Source: Vitellaria paradoxa
Lineage: Eukaryota > Streptophyta > Magnoliopsida > Ericales > Sapotaceae
Direction: 5' to 3'
Assembly: GCA_019916065.1 (NCBI GenBank)
Contig: CM034233.1
Location: 18,560,436 to 18,624,435, forward strand
DNA length: 64,000 nt
Each line of letters opens with the position of its first letter. The stretch's first letter is position 1. Position numbers and translations under genes: made by a program. The notes below the pieces were generated by a model. The model searched no databases. It saw only the letters and a program-made list of their open reading frames with translations, and was not told where the DNA came from. This document shows positions 38,218-51,392 of the stretch, piece after piece.

Positions 38218-41200
38218 TTACTGTTTAATTGGGTTCCAATTTCTACCAGGGCACGTCCTTATATTGTGCCTTTTCTCTAGGCACAGCCTGCATGTGTAAC
38301 CCCTTCTTCTAGGGGCAAAACTTCTTTTCCCCGCATTCGTGTTGAATGATTTTACCTCAGTTCCCCGTGGGCACGTCCTACGATTATGCCCTCTTTGGCC
38401 ACATATCCCGCAACAATGACTCCTGAGGACCTTGGTTTTGGATTCTGCCGTCTTTGACATTGAACAGGATCTTCTGTTATGTCCCTTCTCCCCGCATAAC
38501 CGGCATCTAAACCTCCTGTCCGTCAAGCTCTCCTGAAGTTCTGGGCAATAATGTCTTCTATGCCCTTCCCGTCGGCAATTTTTGCAATAAAACTTCACTC
38601 CTGAATGAACTTAATTGATGTCAAAATTAAGCAAGGGCATGCAGTTTAATACATTATGAAAAAAAGTCAGCATTCAAACTCTAACAGATGTACATTATAG
38701 GGATCTACATAGAGTCAGGCGCAAAAAACTGCGGATACAAGACTTGCACCCTGACTATAACATAAGCAAGCAACTCACACATTCTAGCTATCTCAAAAAC
38801 CTGGTAGCCCTTATAGTTATTTCAGGCATTTGCAAATCTATATTGAACAAGCAATAAAACTATAAGTTGAATAGATAGAATTTCAAGGAATAGGACGTAA
38901 GGAACAAAAAAATAATCACCTTGATACTAAACTAGATCGAGCCTGGGACCTTCTTGGAAATGGAAAGATCTAGGATAGGCGGCCACTGTCTAGGAGTCGG
39001 ACTCACGAGGGTCATACACACTATAAAGAAACCCTAGACACGTGTCTAACTCACCTTTTTTTGGGTTTGATTTTATGTTCAAACACAACTTGGACACATA
39101 ATAGACTCGTTTTGGACACATATTAGACTTATCATATAAAAAAAAAAAATTTATTACAATTTCTTTGTTAACTTTTAAACTTAGGAATATAGTTTATTTT
39201 CATCTTTAATGAAATATAACCATTATGTAGCTTTTTATTATTTATTTTTAAGATACGAAATACATAGTTTTTAATTGTAGTTATTGTCATATTGTATTAT
39301 TTCTATTGTATCTGAATAAAATATTAATATCTAAGACATATAAATATATAACTTTGTCTAGTCCTTGCCAGTTTGCATCTTGCATTTTTTTTAAAATCAG
39401 TAACTCAATCCAAGTTGAGGCAGTGTCTCGAGTTGCTTTACATGCTTCTTAGTCTTGGGATAACAGTTCATCCACAAGCAAAACTACCAGTGCTTATCTT
39501 TCAGCAAAGGTGGGAAGTAATCCGCATACTTGTGCATGAAAATTTGAAGTGAAAGAAAGATAAAACCATCAAATATTACTCGCAGTGTATATTCAATGAA
39601 GTTTTTTAACAGGATTTCTGGTAAAGATGTTTCATCTTAAATATTTTAGTTATTGGCAAGGCAAGGGACAAATAACACGGATTTATAGATGTTTCATCTT
39701 AAATATTTTAGTTATCAGCAAGGAGAGGGATAAATAATACTAATTTAAATATATACTCGTAATGTATAGGATGAAGTATCAATTCGCTGCTATCCCTCAC
39801 CAAAATGGAATAATGCACCAAGAAGTGGCGATCCCTAAAATAGTTGAATATCCCAGAATCTACATAAGCAAATTATGCCATTGAATCCAATATTTACAAA
39901 AGCAAGTGAATAGACCTTTCATGGAAATGCTTCTCTTGCGACGGTTCTCTGGGTCACGAAAAAAAGCTGTCATAGCTTCAGATGCGTGCTTCCTTGCAGC
40001 AACAGTCCCTTTAGTTTTCTGCACAACGTTACATTTCAAATCTGAGCCTCCAAGCTTTAAGTTATATCAAAATATGGTGAGTTCACATGCTTGTCTTCTG
40101 GACTATCCTATGTATCAATGACGAGTGCCAAGCATTTTAAGTAAAGACAAGCACCTTATGTGGATATATTTACCAGCTTAGTACATCAATTTGCCCACAT
40201 GATAGTTGCATCTTATTTTAATAAATTCACAGATAGAAAAGAATGGGTAAACAAAATGCTAAAAGCATAAAGTATGCTTTGCAGGTAAGGAATCACTACC
40301 CTTCCCCAAACTTTTTTTTGGGGGGGGGGGTGTGAGGACGAGTTTTTAGAAAAAAAATGAATCTTTTTGATTGATATCTTTTAACTCTTGTCATATTATT
40401 TTAAGTACAGATTCTCAGTTTCTCATAATTTCTAAACAAAATTCAACACAAAATTTCATAGAAAAAAAGAAAGTTCATGACAGACATCAGACCTTAATGG
40501 CAGCCACTCTTTGAGCATGAAGCATTGGATCACGATGGATAATCTTCATTCTTTTACTAAATAGTCCAGTTTTGGCATTTAGGCTCTGCAACCATCCAAC
40601 TAAAGGAGGAAAATTAAATTCATGACCAAATCCATATAACCTATTGCTGAAAACCTACAAAAAAATAAAAAATGTGTGCACGCAAGCTCCAAAATATGAA
40701 AAGCTTAACACCAACAAAACCATCCATTGTTAGAATATTAGCATGTGCGTATATATTGTTAAAGGAGCCTCCACATAGACACCTAAAAGGGAAAAAATGT
40801 TTTCTTTCATGAAAAAACCACAAGTAAGCCCAAACTAATGAACACTTGTACACGGAAAATATATCACAGGAAATACTTCACTGAGTGGCAGCATGGCATG
40901 CTTTTAGATATATACTGAACACAGAACGTAGAAAAAATACATAACAAGTACAATGTCTTAGCTTTACTTGATATATGGTCTTGACATGCATCAGCTAATG
41001 GAGTGCTTGGATCTTGGATTCGTGGAGGGAAAGGAAAAGTGAAAGACAATAAATGAAAACAAAATGAAACACAAGAAGTTAATTTTTTTTTTTTTTTTTT
41101 TTTTGGTTGGGCTAAAAAATGAGAAGAAAATTAATAGATATTTGTCAAAAAATAAAGTTTTATGTGATAATAAAAAAAAAGAGTATTTATAAATAATCTC

Positions 41201-44001
41201 ACTTTCCTTCCTATTTCTTTTCTCTTGACAAATCCTCAATTCAAAGACAAGGTGAAGAGTTGGATTTAACTAAGCTCAAAGGTCCTTCATTATTCAAGCA
41301 ATTATCTATAAATATGATAAGCCCCTATATAACTAGAATATGCCATTATTTGCTATGCCGATGATATAGGTCAATCTTTTATGAGGCTGGAAATTTTGCT
41401 TGACATAATATACCATCATCACACTGTATTAGCTCTTTTTTTTTTGAAAGGTATCATCGTACTGTAATAGCAAAGGAAGCATAGAAAGTAAAATCAGATA
41501 TCAGTAAAGCAGGTAATTGAAAAAAGTTAAATGATCTTTAGTCCACGAAAATGAATTAATGTGTAAATAAGTTTGAATCAAAAGACTAACTTTTAGTGAT
41601 CTGCTGATCTTCAAACCAACTTCAGGAGATGGAGACTGGTATATACGCTTTGTTTTCTGTTTCACATCCAATTTTATCTCCAAATTGTCTACTTCATCAT
41701 CTTCCTTTATCCTAAGTGGAGAACTGAAAAAGCATGTAAATTCCAATGAACCTTTGACCAACAAACACTAAAAGCAATGGAATATTCAAAGTAAATAAAA
41801 TAAACAATCATTAAGTCAAATATATGTACATATATTTGTAGACATACAAGATAACACACCATCTTCAGAACCTTCTAATAGATATATCTTTATAAGTAGC
41901 AGGCATACTGGATTTTCATTCATCTTGTTATATATATATACATGGCATGCACAGCTAGCATGTCCAACTTTCAATCAGGTGGACGTGGCCCTCATTTTTG
42001 TTTCAAAGTGAAAGCGATTAACTAACTTCATCAAGATCATATTTGGCATGCCAAAAGTGGGGAAGGGGAACATCCATGCTTATATAGTTGCGTAGAAAAT
42101 AAAATAAAAATATTATACTGAAAAAGAAGATGACCGCTGTTGTAAGGTTTCTCATTGATATCATTATTTAGTTCAAACGAACAAACTGCAGACGCAAGTT
42201 GGTTCAATTTTTAATGTCCATGACCATAGAAATCTCATCATGACAAGAAGAATAATAGCTTACATAATAGAATTAATTCATCTGCCAAGTTGTTACATAG
42301 ACTCGAGTAAGAGTGTCGAGTGTGGGCATGCATATATTTGTCAGACCCCTAAAACCTTAATGTTAAGATATGGGCTCAAAAACTACGTAGGATACGTGAA
42401 CACGTCATGAACATTTAAATATAGTATATATCAAGTAATATATTGACATAAAATACGATTATTATTAAGAAACGCACTTAGAATTAAATGAAACTTCAAG
42501 AAAAAAAGAGATTCTAATCATCCATCTACATAAAGATTGAAAATTTTCTTTATCATCAAATCTATGCTGTTACTGCTTTATCATCGAATATGAATGCATC
42601 ATATTTGGTATGTTGGAGGAAATAAATGAGTCCATGTAACATTACTGCCAAGTAATATTGTACGTGGAAAGTCCAAACCCCCTCCTCTAGAATTTTTGTG
42701 AAGACAGGGGTATGTAAAACTATATATAGAGAAAGTAATACTAGCTAAGCAAATGATTGCCTCTTCAAGTGAGATACCAGTTTGCACGTGATGGAGGTGT
42801 TGGATAGTTTTACCGCAACGTTGGGCCATTTCTCGATGCTTAAAGTTTTGGGGTAGTTGGTGATCTAAAACATTCATATATTTCTCTATGTTGAAACCAT
42901 GTATTGACTTACAAGTGATGAAACAATATTCAAGATGATGTAATATAGGTTCTGATGGCTGCTGAAAACACCATAACAGAAAGGGAAGGGAATCAAGTGA
43001 CAAATGATTTTGAAATATTAACATGAAAGTTTGAAACAGTATGAAGTGAGTTACACAGAGCGAGCTTTCTCCCATGGCCTTTCATCAATAGACTCTTCCC
43101 ATATGACACAATCACCCAAGCACTGATGACAAGTCATTATACCCTGTCACAAACGAAGCACCAGATCCAGGACTTAGCACATGGTAAAACAAAAGCATAC
43201 CCGCAAATATCTATCAGCTCAATACAACGCAGAAATTATCAGGGATGTGCATTTCATAAATTATTCAATGCATACGAGATTCTAGTCATATACTTTCATT
43301 GAATCTGAAATACGGGCCGTGTATAGAAAAACATTTACCTTTCCATTGCACTGTGAACAATCGAATCTAGATCTCTCTATTCCACATTCTGTACATTGAG
43401 TATAACCTCTTCCCCTGCAACTCGGGCAAGGTAACTCTTTGATGTACTGGCCATTCGGACCAATCCAAGATCTAGGTTTGGGTGCAGCAGAGATAAGATT
43501 CCTGAAATTAAGGTGGCCATTAAAAAATTCACCCAACCTTTTACATAAGGTGACCATTGGACTAGAATTATGCCCCAATTGCTTTGAGACCAGCATTATT
43601 TAGGACTCCCTAATTAGATAATTCAACAGAAAAAGTTCCAATTACATTAACAAACTTTGTTCCAGCAGCAAGTTTTCCCACTTGCAATATGAGTTTAACT
43701 GGATGAAAACCATCACCATTGTGTGACGGCTAGAAAGCACAAGCAAAAATTTAACAATAACAATACTCAAAATTGCACATACACAATGACAGCCTAGTGG
43801 ATTGCTCAACGATAAACATGTTCACCAGCAGCCACACACATATGAACATTGAATATATACATGCATATATGCGTATGCACAGAGAGAGAACCTTGGCTGT
43901 AGATCAACTGCGAGTCCGAAGAGGTCCTCTGAAGGATCATAGCGCAGCTGCCAATAAGAAACAGGGAATGGTAATTAGTGAAGGATTCAGATACGAAAGG
44001 A

Positions 44002-44046
<45 letters not shown>

Positions 44047-44219
44047 GCCTGGGGTTTGTTGGGCGGCGAGACTGGATCATCGTTTAAGGAGGAAGAGAGC
44101 GGGGAGGGGGTAGTGAAGGTAATCTTTCTCTTGGAATGGAGTAAAACCCAGAAGTGGAAGTTGTTGTTGTGACTCCATTGAGGCACCATAACTCGAGAAG
44201 CGGACCAAGTTGACAACAT
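38218..44219 (-). CDS. DnaJ-type plus CCHC zinc-finger protein, probably plastid-targeted (eight exons, about 396 aa)
   Basis: I do not recognise a named gene. Minus-strand exons are 44219-44049 (end uncertain), 43947-43892, 43501-43339, 43143-43055, 41723-41591, 40585-40493, 40018-39916 and 38600-38218, summing to 1191 nt in frame. Residues 1-57 are Ser/Thr-rich and poor in acid until the end, like a transit peptide. Residues 101-138 hold four CXXC pairs (CPSC, CTEC, CSQC, CHQC) with CRGRG and CNGKG, a DnaJ-type zinc domain. Residues about 190-270 are basic with repeated R-D-P motifs (IIHRDPMLHAQR, AFFRDPENRRKR), reminiscent of tandem NUMOD3 helices. Residues 275-386 hold four CX2CX4HX4C zinc knuckles. 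A role in RNA or DNA binding in plastids is inferred. The start is the only ATG giving this frame. Confidence 0.82.
43948..44048 (-). other. candidate GC-AG intron containing a (CT)n microsatellite
   Basis: Exon 1 and exon 2 of the zinc-finger gene lie in different frames, so an intron is needed. Joining CCCCAG|GCACTC to TTGGCAG|CTGCGC gives a clean phase-0 join (NKPQ-LRYDPSEDLFGL) and a 101-nt intron with a GC donor. The (CT) run at 44008-44046 lies inside it. GT donors that also keep the frame exist at weaker sites, but one would leave a 47-nt intron and the others would trim the N-terminus. Confidence 0.45.
44008..44046. repeat. (GA)n microsatellite
   Basis: A near-perfect GA run of about 38 bases between the first two exons of the zinc-finger gene. 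Other GA runs are at 35143-35158 and 49239-49262. Confidence 0.95.
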
Positions 44220-44754
44220 TTCTCTATGAATTCATTCATTCACAGACAACAGAACTGGTACCCAAGCGAACGAATGAGTGAGAAGGAGCTAACGGCTTCA
44301 CTCAATCCTTTCCTTCGCGACTCTGTGGATACAAAAGAGACAAGCAAGCCTCGGCCTTTCCACCGTTGGCACGTCCACTAAAATCTAATGGCTGCTATAA
44401 ATTTTTTCTCTTTTTTATATATAAAAAAATTAAAGTCCTTATCCCATATAAATTATAACTACATCTCTCCTGAGTATTTGTGTAATTATATTATACATTT
44501 TAATATTTAAAAATTACTTTTATCTTTTTTATTTTAAATTATTATTAATATTGACTCCCTTTTATTATATTAATCATTAAAATTTAATAAAAAAGTATAG
44601 AAATAACTAAAATTTTAAATAATTTTTTTATTTTAACCCCTCTTTTTCATATATATTTTTGTTAGTTTTGTTTATATAAATTGTCTAAACACAAGTGAAA
44701 ATAAAGTAAAAATAAAATATAATTATTCAAACTACTTATATTTCCTTTAATCAA

Positions 44755-45345
44755 TTAGTAAATTTTATTATTTAATTAATTTTTATAATTAAAATATAAA
44801 TATATAAAATTCAATTTTTAAAACTAATTATAAAAACTAATATTTTTGCTAATTAGAAATTTTTTATTAAACCAATTTTCATGACTAAAATAGAAATATA
44901 TAAAATTCAAGTTTTGGAACTAATTATCCAGAGTATATATTTTCTATTAATTGATATATCAATTAGTATAAATTTATTATTAAATTAATTTTCATAACTA
45001 AAAATATATAAAATTTAGTTTTAGTAACTAATTATCCAAACTAATGTTTCTGCTATTTCATGAAATTTTTTATTAAATTAATTTTTATGACTAAAAAATA
45101 AATATATAAAATTTAATTTTAGAACTAATTATTCAAATTACTCATTAATAAATCAATTAGTAAAATTTGTTATATCAAATTTTCAAGACTAAAAGATAAA
45201 TAAAAAAATCAAATTTTAAAATTAATTATTCAAACTCAGTTAATTAATAAATCAGTAAGTAAAATTTATTATTAAAGTAGATTTTATGACTAAGAAAAAA
45301 CCTATCAAATTCAAATTTTAGAATTAATTATTCAAATTACTCATG
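44755..45345. repeat. degenerate tandem repeat, period about 97-107 bp, about six units
   Basis: A block reading TATTAAATTAATTTT(C/T)ATGA, then CTAAAA, ATATATAAAATT and AACTAATTAT(C/T)CAAA, recurs six times. AACTAATTAT-type marks fall near 44822, 44919, 45026, 45123, 45220 and 45322. Copies are diverged but the order of blocks is kept. The array fills the spacer upstream of the zinc-finger gene. Confidence 0.7.
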
Positions 45346-45563
45346 CTTTTTTTGCATTTTGATTACTATTATTACATTAATATTTAAAAAAAAAATGAAA
45401 TGTAGTTTTGTGAGAAAGTGAAGAAGGAGAAATAAATGCTAATTTAAAATTTTATACATTTAATAGATAATAAATTTCATATTAGATTCTCCCTATGTAA
45501 TTATATAAAGGTAAAAAATATATTAAATAAACTCTGACATTAATAAAATATGATGTAACATTA

Positions 45564-45839
45564 TCACCACCCATTTGCCAATTTCAAATATAAAACCAGC
45601 ATGTCATATGTATCCTTGTAACCATCCAGGACCAATTTTACTTCAATAATGTAACCCTTCTTTGTCCAGCCTTTGAATCCACATGCTGCTCCTGAGTTAG
45701 TTCTGTACTCGGGGACTTTTCTATTGCAATAAGGGGACACCAACAAACGACTAGCGTATTTGGATGGTCGAAGGATGTGTAATTTCTTCATTGTGTATGA
45801 TTGATCGAGTTTTGAAACTGCACACATCTTGTTTGACAT
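45564..45839 (-). CDS. small open frame of unknown status (91 codons)
   Basis: This frame (MSNKMCAVSKLDQSYTMKKL onward, ending YLKLANGW) sits in a balanced-composition island, 45560-45980, inside AT-rich DNA. A second frame just upstream (45979-45788, start MILHLLAIILFSISDSAG) has a signal-peptide-like start but is in another frame and overlaps it. They may be two exons or a frameshifted relic of one gene. No family was recognised. Confidence 0.25.
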   Translation of the reverse strand: MSNKMCAVSKLDQSYTMKKLHILRPSKYASRLLVSPYCNRKVPEYRTNSGAACGFKGWTKKGYIIEVKLVLDGYKDTYDMLVLYLKLANGW

Positions 45840-45999
45840 TCTGCCTTCGGGTTCAAAGTCGGCTTCATTTCTTCAGAAGTGTATGAAGAATAAAACAGCA
45901 ATAGGGGGCAAACAAACTGAGAAGGTCCCGCAGAATCAGAGATACTGAAAAGAATTATTGCCAGCAGGTGCAGAATCAAGATTACAAAATAGTTTAAAT

Positions 46000-47060
46000 T
46001 ATAAATTAAAACTTAATAAATTAAAGATTTCATAGAAAATTATGTGAGATTGATCTGTTTAAGTGATAGACTGAGTTGTTTAAAAAATAAGTTAGACTAA
46101 TTTTTTTATTTAAAATTTACTTAGTAAACAATTTTTTTTTTTTATTTTATATTGTAGTGAAACTTACCACAGCTCGTAGTATGGGTCCGTTCCTTGTTGT
46201 CAAGATGTTGTGTTGAACCATGTTATATATATATATACATATATATAGCTAGAATTCAAATCAGAGCTTTGCGGACTTTATAAGCCACGCCACTGGTGGC
46301 TCAACCCTTGGCTGTGTCAGTACGTTTGATGAGTGTAAGTAAGAGACGTTGGGTATATAATTAGGCGTGATGATTTTAAATAATGGTCACCAATGACTTA
46401 ATAGTCGCCAAAATAGTATATATAACAAACACAAAATATAACGGTCTTCGAGTACAGTGAACCAGTCCGAAAAAGAAAAATTTGGAGAAGAACATTTTCT
46501 GAAAAAAATATTTTACTCATCTAAGAAAATGTAAAATATTTTTTAATGTTTAAAATATTTTAAATAAACCGGTCCTCAAAAAAAAAAAAAAAAAAAAATC
46601 TTTGTGGAAATTTCTTTGAATTGTATGAATATGAACGGTCTGAAATTTCCATGGTTTAATTGTTTTTTGTACCATGGAACACACGGCAGTTCTGAAAGAT
46701 CTTCAGAGAATTGGGATACAGTCTGAGATATGGTATGGGCAACCAATTCTTTTTATTGATTAATTGATGTTATACATTCATTTCAATTGGTTAACAAAAA
46801 AAAAAAAAAAATAAATAAATAAAATCAACTAGCATCCAACTCAAAGTTTAGGGGTTTAATTCAACGCTTTGACGTCAAGGTGGTGGGTTATCTTCTTTGA
46901 ATAATATTGTTTGGTAAGGTATTTTCGCGAATATAGAAAATAATGAAAACGTCATTTAAATTGTATGGCCATAGGTTTTTTTTTTTTTTTTTTTTCGGTT
47001 AAGGGCGTGGCATTATTAGTCTTATCAATGCCCAGGTGTTCCTCGCCGATAAAATTGATT
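46000..47060. other. AT-rich spacer
   Basis: AT-rich DNA with poly-A and poly-T runs. A short stretch near 46231-46315 is mildly tRNA-like on the minus strand. No gene is seen. Confidence 0.5.
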
Positions 47061-47061
47061 T

Positions 47062-47428
47062 ATGCCTCCTTTGGGGTGGATAAAAAAACACTAAAAATTA
47101 CAAAAAATTATAAATATTTACTTATTTTTATTAATTTTTGTTATTTTTATTTTTCTTGCGTTTATTTTCAACATTTAAATTTTATAAACTTCTACAAAAA
47201 GTTATAGAAATTTGTAAAAAGTTACCTACTTTTTTTCGCTTTTTTCAACATTTGCCATCTTTTCATACTACTTTTTGGTCAAAATCGTTGGAACGACTTA
47301 CTTTGCACTGTTTGAACGAATTATTTTAATCACTTTTAGTTGATTTTTTAAATATTAAAAAGTAACAATATTTCTCACTTTTTTTAATTTTTGACCACTT
47401 TTGACAATCCAAACGACTTCTTAGCCAA
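47062..47428. mobile_element. hAT-like MITE
   Basis: The left edge is GCCTCCTTTGGGGTGGATAA. The right edge, on the minus strand, is CTAAGAAGTCGTTTGGATTG. The interior is AT-rich with TTTTTCAACATTT blocks. No coding frame. Confidence 0.45.
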
Positions 47429-47762
47429 TCAAAAAGATCAATTTACGAACATACAATCACCAGCCAGACTAGTCAAAGATTGTTGGAAAGGATCAATCAG
47501 AACTTAATAAGTAACCCAATTGAGGAGGTGATCGTGTCATGACGATGAAAGCTATTTCAATGATGTTCAACAAGTTGCTGTTAAGGTTGTTAACTTAACA
47601 CCATTAGGTCAATTAACTTGTTCCTATCAAAGCCTGATGATGAAATGATCTTAGTTTCAAATTCTTAAATCAGCATCCATCCATTGACCTAGATCAATAT
47701 AATAACAACCACTTGATTTGATTCACTAAGAATATCCCAACAAATTAAGCTTTTATAATTTC

Positions 47763-47798
<36 letters not shown>

Positions 47799-47852
47799 AT
47801 ATATATTAGGTTTTCAATCAGTACAAACAGCTCTCTCGTAATCAAATGCAAG

Positions 47853-48190
47853 TGGACTGTTAGTGCTTTAGGGTTGAGCTTGCTAGAACCCCATTTGTTC
47901 TCTATTAATGACTACTAGTTGCTCTAGAAAATGGTGAGATCATTAGATCATTAGTGAAAGAAAGACCAATAACGATCCTATCCTAAAGGAGAAGGAAGAG
48001 TAGGAGGAGTCAATTTTCTTTGAAGATCGAGGAATAAATCGAAAAATTATGCAATTCGAAAGAAGTCTTCAACCGATGGAAAGCCTGTTAGAGGAAAGAT
48101 CTCCGGAGATGGACTGTTAATGCTTTAGGGTTGAGCTGCTAGAACCCCATTTGCTCTTTATTAATGAGTATTAGTTGCTCTAGTAGATAC
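47853..48190. repeat. pair of ~80-bp direct repeats
   Basis: TGGACTGTTA(G/A)TGCTTTAGG then GTTGAGCT, GCTAGAACCCCATTTG, CT(C/T)TATTAATGA and TTGCTCTAG occurs at about 47853-47930 and again at about 48110-48184, offset 257 bp. The 175 bp between them is GA-rich and unrelated to the repeats. This could be a mini LTR-type element or a local duplication. Confidence 0.6.
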
Positions 48191-48199
48191 ATAACTATG

Positions 48200-48884
48200 G
48201 AGCTTCTTAATTGGACAAATATATTATATAGTGTTAGTTAAATTAAATTAATCTCGTGTCACAAAGTTCAATTGGATATGATTCGAACACATGGTGTTAA
48301 TCAAACCCTTGATCTATTCATTTCTTAGTTGACTTCACTTTTGTGTGGAGATGGTGTATATAAAAATTAAATATTTAATTGTCAGCCATTGAAAGGGTAA
48401 TTGGGGCGGTTTGGAGTTCACCATCTCTCTATACAATTTTACAAATTTTTATAAAATTTAAATTTTTTATTCACAACACGAATTATAAATTTATAATCTC
48501 TACAAATATATACTAATTGATATAACTCCAAACAAATGCACATATTGCCATGAGTTAGCGTACTTGAATGGCTAAATGTTGACTGCAAATGCATTATCTC
48601 TGAAACAAGCATTCCTAAACGTAGTGATCTGCTGTTGAAAAGCATTAATCTTATCAATAAGAATAATTTATTTTAAAAAATCCAAAACTCAGAACAAAAA
48701 AGTAAACGAAAATACTATTATACTACTATATTGTACTAGATGAGTACTGTACATGTGTGATTAAAAATAATAAACATAAATTTCAAACCATGAAATTTTA
48801 TAGGACAGAGATAGAAATGAAAGTATTTATTGGTATGAGAGATCTCGAAAATAGAGTTTAATTGAAGTTAAATCACATTGCTTT

Positions 48885-48918
<34 letters not shown>

Positions 48919-49772
48919 TAATATAACGAAGAAAAGGAATTGCATGCATGACTTATTGAGAAAAAAAAAAATTACTTTATATATGTATCGTACTATTGCT
49001 TCTATTCATTGCATCCTGGACTTAATTCATCATCCCAAACTTGACTTTCTTTTCGTAGAAATTATAGCTAAAATATGTCCTTTTCTTCTTCATTAAATTC
49101 AATTAAATATTTTTATTTTTTTCTTTAAATTCAATTAAATATTTTTTCATTGGCAATTAGCATTGCTAAACCAAACAGGTTCCGGGATTGAATTTTCTAT
49201 AATTTAACGAAAAGTTGAAAATTAATAACAAAAAGGAAGAGAGAGAGAGAGAGAGAGAGAGAATAATGAGGAGTCAAGAGATATATGGCTGTTAAAATAT
49301 GACCGGCACTGCAGGTAGTCGCATGGCGTCCATTCTTATACCGAAACTTCAACCCATGACCAGCTGTGAACTTTATATATATATATACATATATGCATCG
49401 ATCACTCTTAATTTCCCTCACCAAACGTGGAAATTGAATTCTACTATAGTGACGTTCCATGATAATGTATAAGTAATTCTAAAATGATTTTGAAAAAATG
49501 GTAGTTGGAGTGCTTATTAATTTGGCAGTCGACATTTCCATTCATTAGTCTAACATGCGAAAGATAAAAAGGCACTGGTTCGTGAATTAACCTGCTTTCT
49601 TAAATATCTTCATTTACAAAGTCAACGTGGCGGCTCTCCTTATTATCTTTATAAGCACCGAAATGAACTGCCATGAAAATGGCACAGAGAGGAGGACTTT
49701 ATTGATTGAAAGGAAATAGAGGCAGCCCTTGGAACGGCTCTAGTCAGCAATATCATTGAGGAAGAGAAGAGA
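48200..49772. other. spacer upstream of the WRKY gene
   Basis: AT-rich DNA with AT and GA microsatellites (48890-48914, 49239-49262). From about 49620 composition evens out and probably includes the WRKY 5' UTR and promoter. No separate gene is supported. Confidence 0.5.
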
Positions 49773-51025
49773 ATGAAACCTAACCGTGATGAAGATAGTA
49801 TTGTTAAGGTGAAGTTTTAGTTTCGTTGGTTTATATAATTTCTTTACGAAAATATATAGTATAATTTCTCTTTCTAAACCTAACTGCAATCAATATAAGG
49901 TGAAATATTGGATAATGGATTTGTACAATAATGGAACTTTTAGTTGGTGTAATCCCATCCCTCCCCCCCCCCCCACATATATATATTTCTTTAAGTTGTC
50001 TGGTTGTTATATTGTTTTTGGCTCTTCTATAGTGTTAATTATGAATCAAATAGAACTCATGCACCCTATTTGGAAATAGTGAATTTGATGAGAATTTTCA
50101 TCAATTCTTATGTTTGAAATTAAAATAAAATCTTATAAATTAAATTAAGTTTAATTTTCATAACGTAAATTTTAAATTTTCTATATCATCTAAAATCAAA
50201 TTTAAAATAATAAAATTTGATTAGAATTCATTATTTTCTTAATGAAGTCATCTAAGTAAATGAAAATTTTTATTTTTATATATCATAGTTATCATATTTT
50301 TTACTTCTTACTAATATAGTTAAACTTGATATTTTTCTTAAATCAAATCAAATCAAATCAATTTTTAAATTCAAAAAGTATTCAAACACAAAATTTTATT
50401 TAGCAAATCAAATCAATTTTTTATTTTAGAATCAAATCAATTCTAATTAAAAGAGAAATATTTCTAAACAAAGTGATAATGAATCCTTCTAAAATTCATG
50501 TTTTTTAATGGATTGAATTCATAATATTGATAGCATGCAGCTTAGATATAATCACTCTCATGCACAAATGGATTGGATTGTGTTTTCAATACTTTTCAGG
50601 TAGGACATGCCAGACCTGCATGTGGAGAAAGACGACAAACAGCTCAAAATTAACCTTCTTTCACCTAATGGAGACCCTAATTCATCTATTGAGGAACAGG
50701 TAATACAATACTAAACTTACTGTAATAAATAATAAATGGTAAATATTCATGTATATATAGCATTAGAGTTTTATTTATATATGTAACCAAATATGTAATA
50801 TTAATTAAGAGACTGCAAGATGGTTAGAACTCATTCACCGATCACAAAATTGATTGTGGGTTCAGTCTCATTATTGAGTTGGGTGGGGCGGAACTTGGTT
50901 TATTATGAGATGCAATATCTGAATATTTGCTTGTGTTAAGAGTATTTTAATATTTTGAAATTAAACTCATTGCAAAATATCTGGCCTCTTGAAACTTTAT
51001 CTATGTACATATAAACTAGCCAGGG

Positions 51026-51057
<32 letters not shown>

Positions 51058-51355
51058 ATATACATACTTGACAAAAGCATCTGATCACTTATAAATATGC
51101 GTTTTATTATAATACATACACAAAAGTTATTGTTGATCTTGATCTTATGAAGTCAATGAGGTGGTGACAAGATAGCAATACACCGTAATAATGGGTTTCT
51201 ATCATGCAACTACTGCTCTTAGACTTTTTGCCAGTTGATGTTTTAATCATACATGCATGTACTATGTATCATGTGATGGGTTTCATTTGATTTTGCAATG
51301 ATGACTTTTGGACGATGGATCTCACTTAGTCAAGACGGCTTAGTTACGTACCGAT

Positions 51356-51392
<37 letters not shown>

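Noticed and set aside
46231..46315. tRNA-like sequence on the minus strand
   Set aside because: Boxes match only loosely and no insertion boundaries are visible.
50812..50890. A second SINE or tRNA (GGTTAGAACTC ... GGGTTCAGTCTC)
   Set aside because: The B box is imperfect and I found no target duplication or tail.
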